Source: Candidatus Micrarchaeum acidiphilum ARMAN-2 (GTDB taxonomy: Archaea > Micrarchaeota > Micrarchaeia > Micrarchaeales > Micrarchaeaceae). From it: 64,000 bases of DNA. The notes under the pieces were generated by a model. That model searched no databases. It was not told the origin of the DNA and saw nothing but the letters and a program-made list of their open reading frames with translations. The stretch lies in contig GG697241.1 of NCBI GenBank assembly GCA_009387755.1, positions 186,001-250,000 on the forward strand. Direction: 5' to 3'. Positions 33,581 to 42,091 of the stretch are shown here, in pieces. Each line of letters starts with the position of its first letter. Position 1 is the stretch's first letter. The position numbers were made by a program, and so were the translations under genes.

Positions 33581-34219
33581 ATGAGAAATGCAGACCTGGT
33601 AACCGTTATCCGTACCATTATGATACTGGCATCGGCTTATCTAATAATATACAAGTTCAATCCCTTTGCAATAATCCTAATTATCGCAGTGGCCATGCTC
33701 CTAGACAGCGTGGACGGCTACTTTGCGGTCAGGGAGGTAAGCGAAAAAAAGGTCTCATTCCTGACCTATTCAAAATCAATAATGGGAAACCAAAAGGCCA
33801 GGGAGCAGATTTCCGAGCTCAAGCACAAGGTTTCAAAGGCTGCAAGATTCGGCCCAAGAATCGACATTGCCGGAGATCGCATAGCAGAATACGTCATGTG
33901 GATTGTATTCACATACCTGAACGTAATACCCTTGTTTGTAATATTCATAATCGTAATAAGGCATTCACTTGCCGACGCCTTGCTTGCATCCAAGGGAACA
34001 TCATCCAAGATGAAGTCCAAGCTGGCAAGAAGCCTGTACGCATCCAATTCGAGCAGGGCAGGCATACAAATACTAAAGTTCGTGACCTTCTCATACCTGG
34101 TATTGGTCTACATATCTGATTATCCAGTCATTCTGGGATATATACTGACCGCAGCATTGGTGACATTTATACTTGTCAGGGGCGCCGCAGAAATATACGA
34201 AAGCGTATACAAAGAATAG
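33581..34219 (+). CDS. CDP-alcohol phosphatidyltransferase family protein
   Basis: About 212 residues. It transfers a phospho-head group from a CDP-lipid or CDP-alcohol. The motif D-x2-D-G-x2-A ... G-x3-D-x3-D is present as LLDSVDGYFA and FGPRIDIAGDR, but the two halves are separated by about 50 extra residues instead of the usual 8-10. Predicted membrane helices surround both halves, four to five in total. It is a likely step in archaeal phospholipid head-group synthesis (archaetidyl-serine, -inositol or -glycerol type). Head group is not assigned. It begins leaderless after a TATA box. Confidence 0.75.
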   Translation: MRNADLVTVIRTIMILASAYLIIYKFNPFAIILIIAVAMLLDSVDGYFAVREVSEKKVSFLTYSKSIMGNQKAREQISELKHKVSKAARFGPRIDIAGDRIAEYVMWIVFTYLNVIPLFVIFIIVIRHSLADALLASKGTSSKMKSKLARSLYASNSSRAGIQILKFVTFSYLVLVYISDYPVILGYILTAALVTFILVRGAAEIYESVYKE

Positions 34220-34285
34220 CAGCAGCTTCGGGCAAGCGGTTAGACCAAAAAGCTATATATATTTGAACAGCCGAAATGTAATTCA

Positions 34286-34648
34286 ATGGAAGAGAGTAAT
34301 AACTGGCTAAAAGGACTATTTAGGAAAGCAGATTCTTATACAGGCGCCAAAGATACTGAAAGCAAAGATTCTATCCCGCAGCCGCCTGTGCAGATACCCT
34401 GGTCGCCAAACGTAATATCAAACCTAGAGTCAGGCATAACTCCAGAAGAGCACTCAATGGCGCTGATGGCAAAATACTCTGGCCTGGGAAGCATGGAGCG
34501 CGGAAAGGCAGCTGGGAAAGCGTTCAATCCTCACGATCTAAGCAATTACCATATATTCAAATCTAGAGAAGTCAATCGTGCACTCAAAAAGAGCAAGAGC
34601 CCCAAAATCTTAAAGCCAAAGGGCATAATTAGCCAGACAACAGAGTAG
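34286..34648 (+). CDS. hypothetical polar protein, 120 residues
   Basis: Not recognised. Polar and Lys/Ser-rich, with a Pro-rich stretch (IPQPPVQIPWSPNV) and no hydrophobic segment; probably partly disordered. A TATA element (CTATATATATTT, about 34252-34263) lies some 28 nt before the ATG. It precedes another hypothetical gene in the same direction with its own promoter-like region. Confidence 0.45.
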   Translation: MEESNNWLKGLFRKADSYTGAKDTESKDSIPQPPVQIPWSPNVISNLESGITPEEHSMALMAKYSGLGSMERGKAAGKAFNPHDLSNYHIFKSREVNRALKKSKSPKILKPKGIISQTTE

Positions 34649-34719
34649 AACAGGTGTGGGTGTAAACGTTCAAGTTTAAATCTAAAGATTTTGAGCCCAA
34701 CGATTTCCACAAAGGCATA

Positions 34720-35460
34720 ATGGATAAGCTCTCTAACAACGAAAGAGCGGCTATTGCGCAAAAGGCCAAATTTGTATATTCAAATTTCTTCAGCTTGCTA
34801 TACGATTACGATGAAAAATACCTGCGCAAGAGGGGCGTAATCGACGATGCAATAATACAGTTTGTTTACAAGCATCTTACGGACAGGCTGATGGAAAAGC
34901 CAACAGGTATAGCCGTTTTAGACCACAGGGCATATCATAACTGCGATACGGGCTTCATATTCATGGCAGACAAGATTGCAAAGCTCGGAAAGCAGGGCAG
35001 GCAGGACGAGATAACCGCGATATTCGAAGATCCGGCAAGCACCACCGAAATAAAGGAGCTCTGCATAGCCCAAATGGACGATTTCGAGAAGCTGAGCAGC
35101 ATACTCAGACGTTACGACAACCACTACATCAGTGTGGCCGTACTGTTAAATCAAAATTTTCTATTTGGTCCAAAGGACGAAGTGGCAAGAATATTGAAAG
35201 ACCTGACCTCAGGTCCAAGAAAAACCCAGGCATTCTACGTGCAGCTCGCTCTGGCATCCCTGTATCTGGATAAGAACACGCTCGGAGAGTTGATCGAAGA
35301 CCCTGCGGTAGAACTGCAGCGCGAAATACTCTACCACAACTACGATTACGATGTTATAAAGTGGCTCTCCGAGAATTCTAAAGAGCTAGAAATAAAACTC
35401 GTTGCAAGCTCCAAGCTAAGCCAAATGTCAAATATAATGCGCAAGTACGACAAGGACTAA
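34720..35460 (+). CDS. hypothetical alpha-helical protein
   Basis: 246 residues, almost entirely helical by composition. Its repeated helix pairs (AFYVQLALASLYLDKNTLGEL; LQREILYHNYDYDVIKWLSE) recall HEAT-like or other alpha-solenoid proteins, but no repeat is clear enough to name. Contains HNCDTGF and several Tyr/Asp pairs. No membrane segment. Its stop overlaps by 4 bp the end of the convergent DUF4382-type gene. Function unknown. Confidence 0.5.
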   Translation: MDKLSNNERAAIAQKAKFVYSNFFSLLYDYDEKYLRKRGVIDDAIIQFVYKHLTDRLMEKPTGIAVLDHRAYHNCDTGFIFMADKIAKLGKQGRQDEITAIFEDPASTTEIKELCIAQMDDFEKLSSILRRYDNHYISVAVLLNQNFLFGPKDEVARILKDLTSGPRKTQAFYVQLALASLYLDKNTLGELIEDPAVELQREILYHNYDYDVIKWLSENSKELEIKLVASSKLSQMSNIMRKYDKD

Positions 35461-36908
35461 CTTGCTGTGACATTGGCTTGCGCATAAGCTCCTTCTGTGC
35501 CTATAACCCTTATGGTATACGTCTGATTTACTAGTGGCACTATAACCGGGCCCTTTCCGAAGTATGACGCTATGGGCTGCCTAGCCCCAAGGAGCGCAAC
35601 GCTGTCGTATGTGAGGGTAACCTCGCTGCCTGCTGTAAGGTTATAGCCATTCGGGCCCTCAGCCTCGTTTTCAGCAAACGGCAGGCTGAGTGTTCCATTC
35701 GACATCACTACAAATGTCAGTACGTTGTGGAATCTGCGGTAGAACTCGTTGACATCGCCAACCTCGTGCAGCAGGCTCCTGTTAGACATGTTAAACGAAT
35801 GGAAATCCTCGAAAACAGAATAGTTCATTCTGCTCCTTAGTTCGTTCTGTATGTGCAGCAGCTCTGAGCTGTTAACTTTTTCGTGGAAGAAAGTCGAAGC
35901 CTCGCTAAGCCCCTCTGCGCTGTCATTAGAGCTTATGTTGAATACTTCAGACAGGTTGCCTCCAAGCATCTCCTTAGACATCTGCGAGAAGTTCGTAAGT
36001 TCTGCGCTTGACGGCCCTGACGAATAATTCATACTGTTTCCAACTCCGATATTGCCGTATAAGCCAGATCCGCCATATCCTGGCGCAGTCATGGGTACCG
36101 AGGCGTTGGCACCAAGCGAGAAGCTTGTATACCCTTCAAGTATCACATGCTTAAGCTGCACAGTCCTGTTAGCATTGTTCTTCACTGTAACAGAGAGATC
36201 AGTCCTGTTTCCTGTTATGGAAAGCGATTCTGAAACTATGCTTATATTTGGCCTTATGTGATCCAGCCTTGCCTTTGTCGTTGAATTGACACGGACTCTG
36301 AATCCCGCATGTACAGAGCTGGAATTTACTGCAGAGCTGCCTATCGCAACGGCCCTCGCGGATGGGACCAGCACAAACAGCGTCTGATTCTGTTCATATA
36401 TCTCGACTACTGTCGGCGTAAGGTCTATGACCGCACCCCTGCTCGTGCTGTTTGTTCCAGAAATCTTTACAAGCAACTCTGAGCTGGGCACTGTAACATT
36501 GTAGGTGGTGCCGTTTATTGTTATGCTTGCCGAAGTTATGTTAAAGCGTGCCATGTCAAATGTCTGGTTTGAGGACACATGCAGCGCAGCTATGGTCTGG
36601 GTGAAGTTCGTAAGGTTCATCAGGTTCACTGTGCCGCTTGCATTTGTAGATATAAAGCCTGAAGTATTGCCCTGTCCCGCCTCATGAAGCTCTACGTTCG
36701 AGTAGGTTACAACAAGCGCGCTGGTGCCAGCAGGAACCTGCGGAGGGTCCGTAAGCTGGACTATGTATGTGCTTGGAAGAAAAGCTGAAACCGTGCTGGG
36801 TACCGTAGTGGTTGACACCACCGGAGCCCTGGTCGTTGCCTCAACTACAACGTATATGACCGCCAAAACTATTATTATGCCTATTATGTATTTCAGTCCC
36901 TTATTCAT
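35457..36908 (-). CDS. membrane-anchored surface protein with DUF4382-like domain
   Basis: 483 residues. An N-terminal anchor (residues 5-25, LKYIIGIIIVLAVIYVVVEAT) is followed by a Thr/Val-rich linker. A domain at about 48-200 resembles DUF4382: YIVQLTDPPQVPAGTSALVV, VNLMNLTN, and a strand set with Asn-rich turns. The rest is a beta-rich ectodomain with more than twenty Asn-X-Ser/Thr sequons, so it is probably N-glycosylated on the cell surface. The role may be structural or adhesive. It is divergent from the next surface-protein gene, and both likely use promoters in the 110-bp gap. Confidence 0.65.
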   Translation of the reverse strand: MNKGLKYIIGIIIVLAVIYVVVEATTRAPVVSTTTVPSTVSAFLPSTYIVQLTDPPQVPAGTSALVVTYSNVELHEAGQGNTSGFISTNASGTVNLMNLTNFTQTIAALHVSSNQTFDMARFNITSASITINGTTYNVTVPSSELLVKISGTNSTSRGAVIDLTPTVVEIYEQNQTLFVLVPSARAVAIGSSAVNSSSVHAGFRVRVNSTTKARLDHIRPNISIVSESLSITGNRTDLSVTVKNNANRTVQLKHVILEGYTSFSLGANASVPMTAPGYGGSGLYGNIGVGNSMNYSSGPSSAELTNFSQMSKEMLGGNLSEVFNISSNDSAEGLSEASTFFHEKVNSSELLHIQNELRSRMNYSVFEDFHSFNMSNRSLLHEVGDVNEFYRRFHNVLTFVVMSNGTLSLPFAENEAEGPNGYNLTAGSEVTLTYDSVALLGARQPIASYFGKGPVIVPLVNQTYTIRVIGTEGAYAQANVTAS

Positions 36909-37021
36909 GTCCTCACCACGTGTTAATATCTACAATAGTAAAATATAAAAGCACAACTTATTTACTTTTACCCTTCTTAAACTTTTATGAATAAGGTTCC
37001 AAATACACACTGGGGATATGC

Positions 37022-37360
37022 ATGAGCCATAAACAAGCAGCGGCAATCATACTTATGGCATTGTTTATGCTGCCACACTACACATTTTCTACCACGGCCC
37101 CAGCCAACTTGAGCGCCAATGCCACTGTGATATGCCCTTTCAATATAACTGCAAATCCGAGCAATGCCAATCACACTTACATAAAGCCAGAGGCGGTAAG
37201 CATAACATACCGCGTAAGTACTACCGTGAATTGCAGCATCGCCAGCATGCCCGGGCACCTGAACCTCTCAATAATGGGCAATACTGCCGCATTTGCATCA
37301 CACGCACTGAACGTAACCAACGTAAGCAACACACCAAGTCACCGGCAGCCTGTCAATTGA
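37022..37360 (+). CDS. N-terminal fragment of a frameshifted surface protein
   Basis: 112 residues before a stop. Residues 4-24 form a signal peptide (KQAAAIILMALFMLPHYTFS), followed by a sequon-rich start of an ectodomain (NLSANATVICPFNITANPSN). Near codon 105 the sensible reading passes to the next frame, which continues in the same style at 37336. Past that point this frame gives only a short tail (SHRQPVN). It is best read as the 5' part of one gene split by a single-base deletion around CCAAGTC (37334-37340), either a real mutation or a sequence error. Confidence 0.6.
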   Translation: MSHKQAAAIILMALFMLPHYTFSTTAPANLSANATVICPFNITANPSNANHTYIKPEAVSITYRVSTTVNCSIASMPGHLNLSIMGNTAAFASHALNVTNVSNTPSHRQPVN

Positions 37361-39027
37361 GCCTCAAACTCCAATTCCCACGCGGCAATATAACCGTCAA
37401 TGTAAGCTTTTCTACGTTCCATTTCTACAACTACAGCAACACCCACTTCGAATTGCTATCGCCGGCCAACATGCTGATAGCGAACTTTTCGGCTACTTCG
37501 GTAAGTGTAGGAAGCCCAGAGCAGTTCACCCTAGGCCTATCAAACAAAGGGAATTTTTCAGCCGAAAATGTCTCAATCAGCATAAAGATTACAGGTCCGA
37601 GAAACTTCAGCCTGGACTACGCAATCGGCAATTTTACTCCTTATCCAACATCCAAAGTTTACCAGTTTGTTACTTCGAATCTAACATCACAGCAAGGGCT
37701 ATACAACGCAAGCGCGTATCTGAGCTACGAAAGCTCAGGGAAAAACCGCACATCGCCTTACTTCAACATAAGCTATTTCGTGTCACCTCCGCCAAGCCAT
37801 CATGTAGCCCCTAAAAAGATACATGTAATACCACAAATACCTAATGTGGATATAATAAGCATGCCGCTTTACATTGGGCTTGTGCCAAATACCACCTATA
37901 CCGAACTGATAGGGGTGAAAAACTCCGGCAACGCAACAGAAATCCTCAACGTTTCGCTGCCTAGTTATTTCTCAAACCTTTTCATGCTTTCAGCCAGTTC
38001 AATATCCCTGCTCCCGGGCCAGAGCGCATACATACAGATCTCGCCCGCACTGCCAACTCTGAAAGCGCCTGGAATATACGACGTGCCGGTCAACATCTCT
38101 GCATCGATAAAGAACAGAACGTTCTCCACATCCCAGATAGTATCATACATCATATACTCTAATTTGTCAAAACCAGACATAGGCTACTCAATTATCTCGA
38201 CAAACAATACCCGCAATGCAACTGCAACCATATCAATACAGAATCCGTTCAACAAATCCGCGGTCGGGGTAGTGGCCCAAACCTTCATCCCGGCCCTTCT
38301 GGTGAATAACACATCAGATATAATAGCGTACGGTCTGCCAAGCAGCATAACATATTTGAACGGTGAATACAAAATAAGCTGGCAGCTTCCGAACATGCCT
38401 CCTCATAGTACAATCTATGGATACATAAAGTTGCTGAACGTTTCAGATCCATACCTGCTCTATAATATACAAAATTCATTGCTCAGCCAGATATACATGC
38501 AGCCAAACCTGCTTCGCATAGTATCAGCTTCAGCCCCCTCCCTAAAAGTAAATCAATCCGGCAATGTAACCGTGGATCTTCTTTACACTGGGCCTTCTAT
38601 AACCGAACTATCTGCCCTGCTTACTGGGCCGAAGTCGCTCAATATAGAACCGTCTATAACAGACGACGATTTATACCCCGGAGAGCTAATAACCGAGAAC
38701 TTTTCTATCAAACCAGAAGAATCTGGTACAATTATCACTACATTTTTCGGCAGTGTTCCAGGTCAGAACGTAAGTGCGAGCATACCTATTATAGTAGCTC
38801 CAATACCCCTGGCGCCAGCTGCGCCCAAGATTACTGGAATAGCTGCAATATCCTATTTTATACATAGCGAGCTGATGTCATATCCTTTCTTACTGTACAT
38901 AATACCCCTCATAATAATACTTCTGGCGCTAGCGGGGGCATACATGGTCTACAGAGGCAGGCCGAAGTACCGCAAGGGCAGGGAGATAGCCATAAGGAGC
39001 CTTCAGGAGAAGATAAAGGTGCAATAA
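37336..39027 (+). CDS. main part of a large N-sequon-rich surface protein
   Basis: About 563 residues in the frame that continues the signal-peptide fragment. Ig-like or CARDB-like beta domains recur (SVGSPEQFTLGLSNKGNFSAENVSISI; TYTELIGVKNSGNATEILNVSL; KVNQSGNVTVDLLYTG), with dense Asn-X-Ser/Thr sites. A C-terminal membrane helix (SYPFLLYIIPLIIILLALAG) is followed by a basic tail. The region upstream of 37336 in this frame reads as nonsense, which supports the frameshift. The stop overlaps the ATG of the MinD-like gene (TAATG), so the two are translationally coupled. Likely a cell-surface anchored protein. Confidence 0.6.
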   Translation, partial: KSPAACQLSLKLQFPRGNITVNVSFSTFHFYNYSNTHFELLSPANMLIANFSATSVSVGSPEQFTLGLSNKGNFSAENVSISIKITGPRNFSLDYAIGNFTPYPTSKVYQFVTSNLTSQQGLYNASAYLSYESSGKNRTSPYFNISYFVSPPPSHHVAPKKIHVIPQIPNVDIISMPLYIGLVPNTTYTELIGVKNSGNATEILNVSLPSYFSNLFMLSASSISLLPGQSAYIQISPALPTLKAPGIYDVPVNISASIKNRTFSTSQIVSYIIYSNLSKPDIGYSIISTNNTRNATATISIQNPFNKSAVGVVAQTFIPALLVNNTSDIIAYGLPSSITYLNGEYKISWQLPNMPPHSTIYGYIKLLNVSDPYLLYNIQNSLLSQIYMQPNLLRIVSASAPSLKVNQSGNVTVDLLYTGPSITELSALLTGPKSLNIEPSITDDDLYPGELITENFSIKPEESGTIITTFFGSVPGQNVSASIPIIVAPIPLAPAAPKITGIAAISYFIHSELMSYPFLLYIIPLIIILLALAGAYMVYRGRPKYRKGREIAIRSLQEKIKVQ

Positions 39028-39761
39028 TGGAGCATGGAAAGACATACTCAATACGCGTTTCATCGCAGAAGGGCGGCGTGGGCAAGACCACAATTGCCGT
39101 CAATCTTGCCATAGCCTTGCAATTCCTGGGCTACAACACCCTTCTCGTAGATGGCGATACTGTAAATCCATCGGTAGTATACCAGCTCGACATGCTGGAC
39201 GCTGATACAGGGATATATTCCTGCATGGCTAAAAAAACAAGCGTGGAAAAGGCCATAGCCATACACCAAAAATCTGGCCTCAGGGTGCTGCCAGGCTGCG
39301 TAGGCGACCCGCAGTTCATACCTGACGACAAAATGCGTTCGGAACTGCTGAAAAGAGTCAACTCTCTGGGCTACGACTTCGTTGTGCTTGACAGTTCAAC
39401 AGGATACATATACAAGCACTACCTTGAGAACTACGACAACATGCTGCTAGTTTCGACCTTCAACATGCCCAGCTTAATGGGGGCTATGCGCATGGCAAAG
39501 ATGGCCGACAAAATGAAGATAGAGCATTCCCTTGTAATGAACCTGTACTACAAGTCTAGGTACGAACTGCAGATAAACGAGGTAAAAAACACGTATTCCG
39601 GCAACATCATAGCCATAGTGCCGAACGACAAGATAGTACTCAAGAGCATAGACATGCACGAGCCGGCGTTCATGCTGGGCAGGCGTTCCAAGTTTTCAAA
39701 GGCAATAACCAAGATAGCAAACTATTACATAGAGAAATACGAAAGAAAAAACAAAATTTAG
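39027..39761 (+). CDS. MinD/ParA-like ATPase
   Basis: 244 residues. Deviant Walker A KGGVGKTT at the N-terminus, switch-like LLVDGDTVNPS, and Walker B-like FVVLDSSTGY, the usual Asp-Thr-Ala-Gly being replaced here by DSSTG. These enzymes dimerise on ATP and place membranes, chromosomes or protein assemblies. The helix after the core (IANYYIEKYERKNKI) is amphipathic and could act as a membrane-targeting tail, as in MinD. Its start codon overlaps the stop of the surface-protein gene, which suggests a role in positioning or export of that protein. This is inference from coupling. Confidence 0.75.
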   Translation: MEHGKTYSIRVSSQKGGVGKTTIAVNLAIALQFLGYNTLLVDGDTVNPSVVYQLDMLDADTGIYSCMAKKTSVEKAIAIHQKSGLRVLPGCVGDPQFIPDDKMRSELLKRVNSLGYDFVVLDSSTGYIYKHYLENYDNMLLVSTFNMPSLMGAMRMAKMADKMKIEHSLVMNLYYKSRYELQINEVKNTYSGNIIAIVPNDKIVLKSIDMHEPAFMLGRRSKFSKAITKIANYYIEKYERKNKI

Positions 39762-39770
39762 AATCGCTCC

Positions 39771-40775
39771 TCACGGCTTTAGCACAATTGCGCCGTTCAC
39801 ATTTCCCTTCTTGAGTTTCTCCAACGCTTCATTGGCCTTTTCAAGGCCAACTGTCTCAACAACACTGCTTATTTTTAGCCTTCTAGAAAGAGCCAAAAAT
39901 TCAACCGCATCTTCGCGGGTATTGGCCTCTACGCTTTTGAGCTCCCTCTCGTTGAACAGATACCTTTCATAGCTGAAGGGCTCCATGTTGCCTACGTAAA
40001 TGTCCGCCACTATGACCCTGCCGCCGCTCTTTACAGACTCGAGGGCATCAAGTATTGGCCTGGAAGCAGGGGCGAAGACTATCGCGCTGTCAAGCTTTCC
40101 GCGTATGCTTTCAAGATTATCATAAGAATATGTCGCGGCGGCACCAAGCCTTTTGGCAAGATCAATATGCTCCCTATTCCTCGAGACTGCCACTGCCTCG
40201 AACCCGAGCTTAGAAGCGAGCTGCAAGGTAATGTGCGCAGAGCTGCCAAAGCCGAACATGCCAATACTGCCTCCAGGCGGCGGCGCAGCAAGCTTGAATG
40301 CCCTGTAACCTATTATGCCGGCGCAAAGCAGCGGCGCTGTCTTGTAAGGATCCGCATCATTTTCAAGCCTGAATGCGAATGTGCTCCTCGCCTTTACGTA
40401 TTCTGCATATCCCCCATTGACTGTATAACCTGTGAACTCCTTGCTATGGCAAAGGTTTTCCCTACCAGAAAGGCAGTATTCGCATTTGCCGCATGTAGAG
40501 TGCAACCAAGGCACGCCAACCAAGTCCCCTTTGGAAAGGTTCCATACTTCCTTGCCTACCTCTTCAACTTTGCCCACTATTTCATGTCCCGGAACCAAAG
40601 GCAAATTTGCGTTCCCAAGCTGGCCTTCGACTATATGCAAATCCGTTCTGCAGACTCCGCATGCAATTACCTTTACCAGAACCTCATCGCTTTTTATGCC
40701 GCCAGCCTCAAAGTTTTCCATGCTCAGCGGCCTGTCTTCCACCTTTGCATATTTGTGAAGAACCATGCCCTTCAT
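39771..40775 (-). CDS. adh: zinc-dependent alcohol dehydrogenase
   Basis: 334 residues, medium-chain dehydrogenase/reductase family. Catalytic zinc ligands: Cys in IACGVCRTDLH, the GHE of VPGHEIVG, and a Cys in LLCAGI. The structural zinc site CGKCEYCLSGRENLC is complete. The NAD(P) segment reads MFGFGSSAH in place of GxGxxG. It oxidises alcohols or reduces aldehydes with NAD(P)H; the real substrate is unknown. A TATA-like AATTTATATT lies about 29 nt before the ATG. It is divergent from the acylphosphatase gene with a short shared promoter region. Confidence 0.9.
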   Translation of the reverse strand: MKGMVLHKYAKVEDRPLSMENFEAGGIKSDEVLVKVIACGVCRTDLHIVEGQLGNANLPLVPGHEIVGKVEEVGKEVWNLSKGDLVGVPWLHSTCGKCEYCLSGRENLCHSKEFTGYTVNGGYAEYVKARSTFAFRLENDADPYKTAPLLCAGIIGYRAFKLAAPPPGGSIGMFGFGSSAHITLQLASKLGFEAVAVSRNREHIDLAKRLGAAATYSYDNLESIRGKLDSAIVFAPASRPILDALESVKSGGRVIVADIYVGNMEPFSYERYLFNERELKSVEANTREDAVEFLALSRRLKISSVVETVGLEKANEALEKLKKGNVNGAIVLKP

Positions 40776-40860
40776 GCGCTTACCAAATTATCTTGCACAA
40801 TATAAATTAAATATCCATTTGCACGGAAAGCAATTTTTATTTTTGTGCATCATGATTACC

Positions 40861-41151
40861 ATGCAAAGATTCTACAGAGTGCACGGGATAGTCCAGGGAG
40901 TTGGATATCGCTCATTCGTCAAATCTGTTGCGGACCGCATTGGAGTACACGGCAGTGTAAAAAATGCGGAAGACGGCAGCGTAGAAATATTTGCGGATGC
41001 AAGCTTGTCCAAACTTGAGAGATTCGAGAAGGAAATAAACGTAAGCATTCAAAATTCGATACAGGTTTTCAGCATAGAAAGCTACGAAGTCGGGACCTCG
41101 GCACTGCCAAAACGCAGGAACGTGCCTGAGCACTTTGAAATAGAGCACTAA
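40861..41151 (+). CDS. acyP: acylphosphatase
   Basis: 96 residues, standard size. The family signature RVHGIVQGVGYRSFV includes the phosphate-binding loop and catalytic Arg, and the second block GVHGSVKNAEDGSVEIFA includes the catalytic Asn. It hydrolyses acyl phosphates. A TATA-like AATTTTTAT at about 40832-40840 fits a leaderless start at ATG 40861; ATG 40852 is a close alternative. The 3' end is 3 bp from the convergent hypothetical gene. Confidence 0.9.
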   Translation: MQRFYRVHGIVQGVGYRSFVKSVADRIGVHGSVKNAEDGSVEIFADASLSKLERFEKEINVSIQNSIQVFSIESYEVGTSALPKRRNVPEHFEIEH

Positions 41152-41153
41152 AA

Positions 41154-41519
41154 CTACTCCTCGCAGATTACCGTGCTCTTTTTGTCTATCCGCTTTGCAA
41201 TGGTGCCTTCGCTGTCATATATATACGCGGTAACGCCCAGTTCGTACTCTGCAGGGAAATTGTTGGGCCTGGTGTAAACGTGTATGGGCTTTGCAATCCT
41301 GCCATTCGGCCCTATTATGCCCATCCTGGTCCTTCCGGTGCTGAGCTCCCTGTCGGATGCCAGCGAAAGAGGTGGTTTTACTTCTACATCGCACTCGCAC
41401 CAATAGCTGCTTTTTATGTCCCCACTGGTTATAGCAATGCTCATGTTAATTTCGTTGTTCCTATACGCCTTGAGCTTCTCCGGCTCTATGCCAATTTCAA
41501 CACCAAACCCGTCTTCCAT
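41154..41519 (-). CDS. hypothetical beta-rich protein
   Basis: 121 residues, cytosolic, reading as a beta-sandwich: INMSIAITSGDIKSSYWCECDVEV, then PLSLASDRELSTGRTRMGIIGP, then YELGVTAYIYDSEGTI. Two Cys form CEC. No signal peptide. I do not recognise the family. It is convergent with acylphosphatase and divergent from the regulator-like gene that follows. Confidence 0.5.
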   Translation of the reverse strand: MEDGFGVEIGIEPEKLKAYRNNEINMSIAITSGDIKSSYWCECDVEVKPPLSLASDRELSTGRTRMGIIGPNGRIAKPIHVYTRPNNFPAEYELGVTAYIYDSEGTIAKRIDKKSTVICEE

Positions 41520-41611
41520 GAATTCACCGCAAGCCTCATCAGCAAATTTATCGGCTAATATCTAAATACCTTTTCGCTTCATACAAATAGACTATAACAG
41601 AAGGTGGACAT

Positions 41612-42079
41612 ACGGAGATAAACGAGTCTGAGCTCATAGAGCGCGAGATAAAGCTGAGGAACATGAGGCTCACAAAGGAGGTCATGGAGACCCGAAGGTC
41701 CATGCTTCGATGGCTCGCCCTGTCCATGGGAATAATAAATCCGGGAGAGTCGAGGCTCAGTGCCATATACGTGCTAGACGCAATGATGCACTTTCAGTTT
41801 GCTGAGAAGAAAGATCCAAGCGTTGAGGAAATATCAGAATACATAAGCAGGGAATGGGGGCCGATAAACGAAAAGACGCTCAGATATCACCTGCTTCAGC
41901 TGAAGAATTCCAATATAGCCACGCATTCAAAGGGCAGGTACGCTTTGGTCCATCCAGAGTATGGCGACAGATACGACGAAAACGCCTGGATATCAGACTA
42001 TTTCGAAAAGGAGATATACCCGATAAAAGAAAAGATCGCATCGGTAATAAAAGAGCTGAAGAAGCGCCAGACAAGATGA
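41612..42079 (+). CDS. winged-helix-like regulatory protein, probable non-AUG start
   Basis: About 155 residues from ACG 41612, or 138 from ATG 41663. The C-terminal two thirds read as a helix-turn-helix: PSVEEISEYISREWGPINEKTLRYHLLQLKNSNIATHSKGRYALV, the helix-helix-wing order of small archaeal transcription factors. The N-terminal part is a long amphipathic helix that continues upstream of ATG 41663 (EINESELIEREIKLRN). AAGGTGG at 41601-41607 is a good SD, but the only codon at proper spacing is ACG. It is followed after 12 nt by a surface-protein gene, so it may regulate or belong to that operon. Confidence 0.5.
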   Translation, partial: TEINESELIEREIKLRNMRLTKEVMETRRSMLRWLALSMGIINPGESRLSAIYVLDAMMHFQFAEKKDPSVEEISEYISREWGPINEKTLRYHLLQLKNSNIATHSKGRYALVHPEYGDRYDENAWISDYFEKEIYPIKEKIASVIKELKKRQTR

Positions 42080-42091
42080 ATTGAAGGGACG

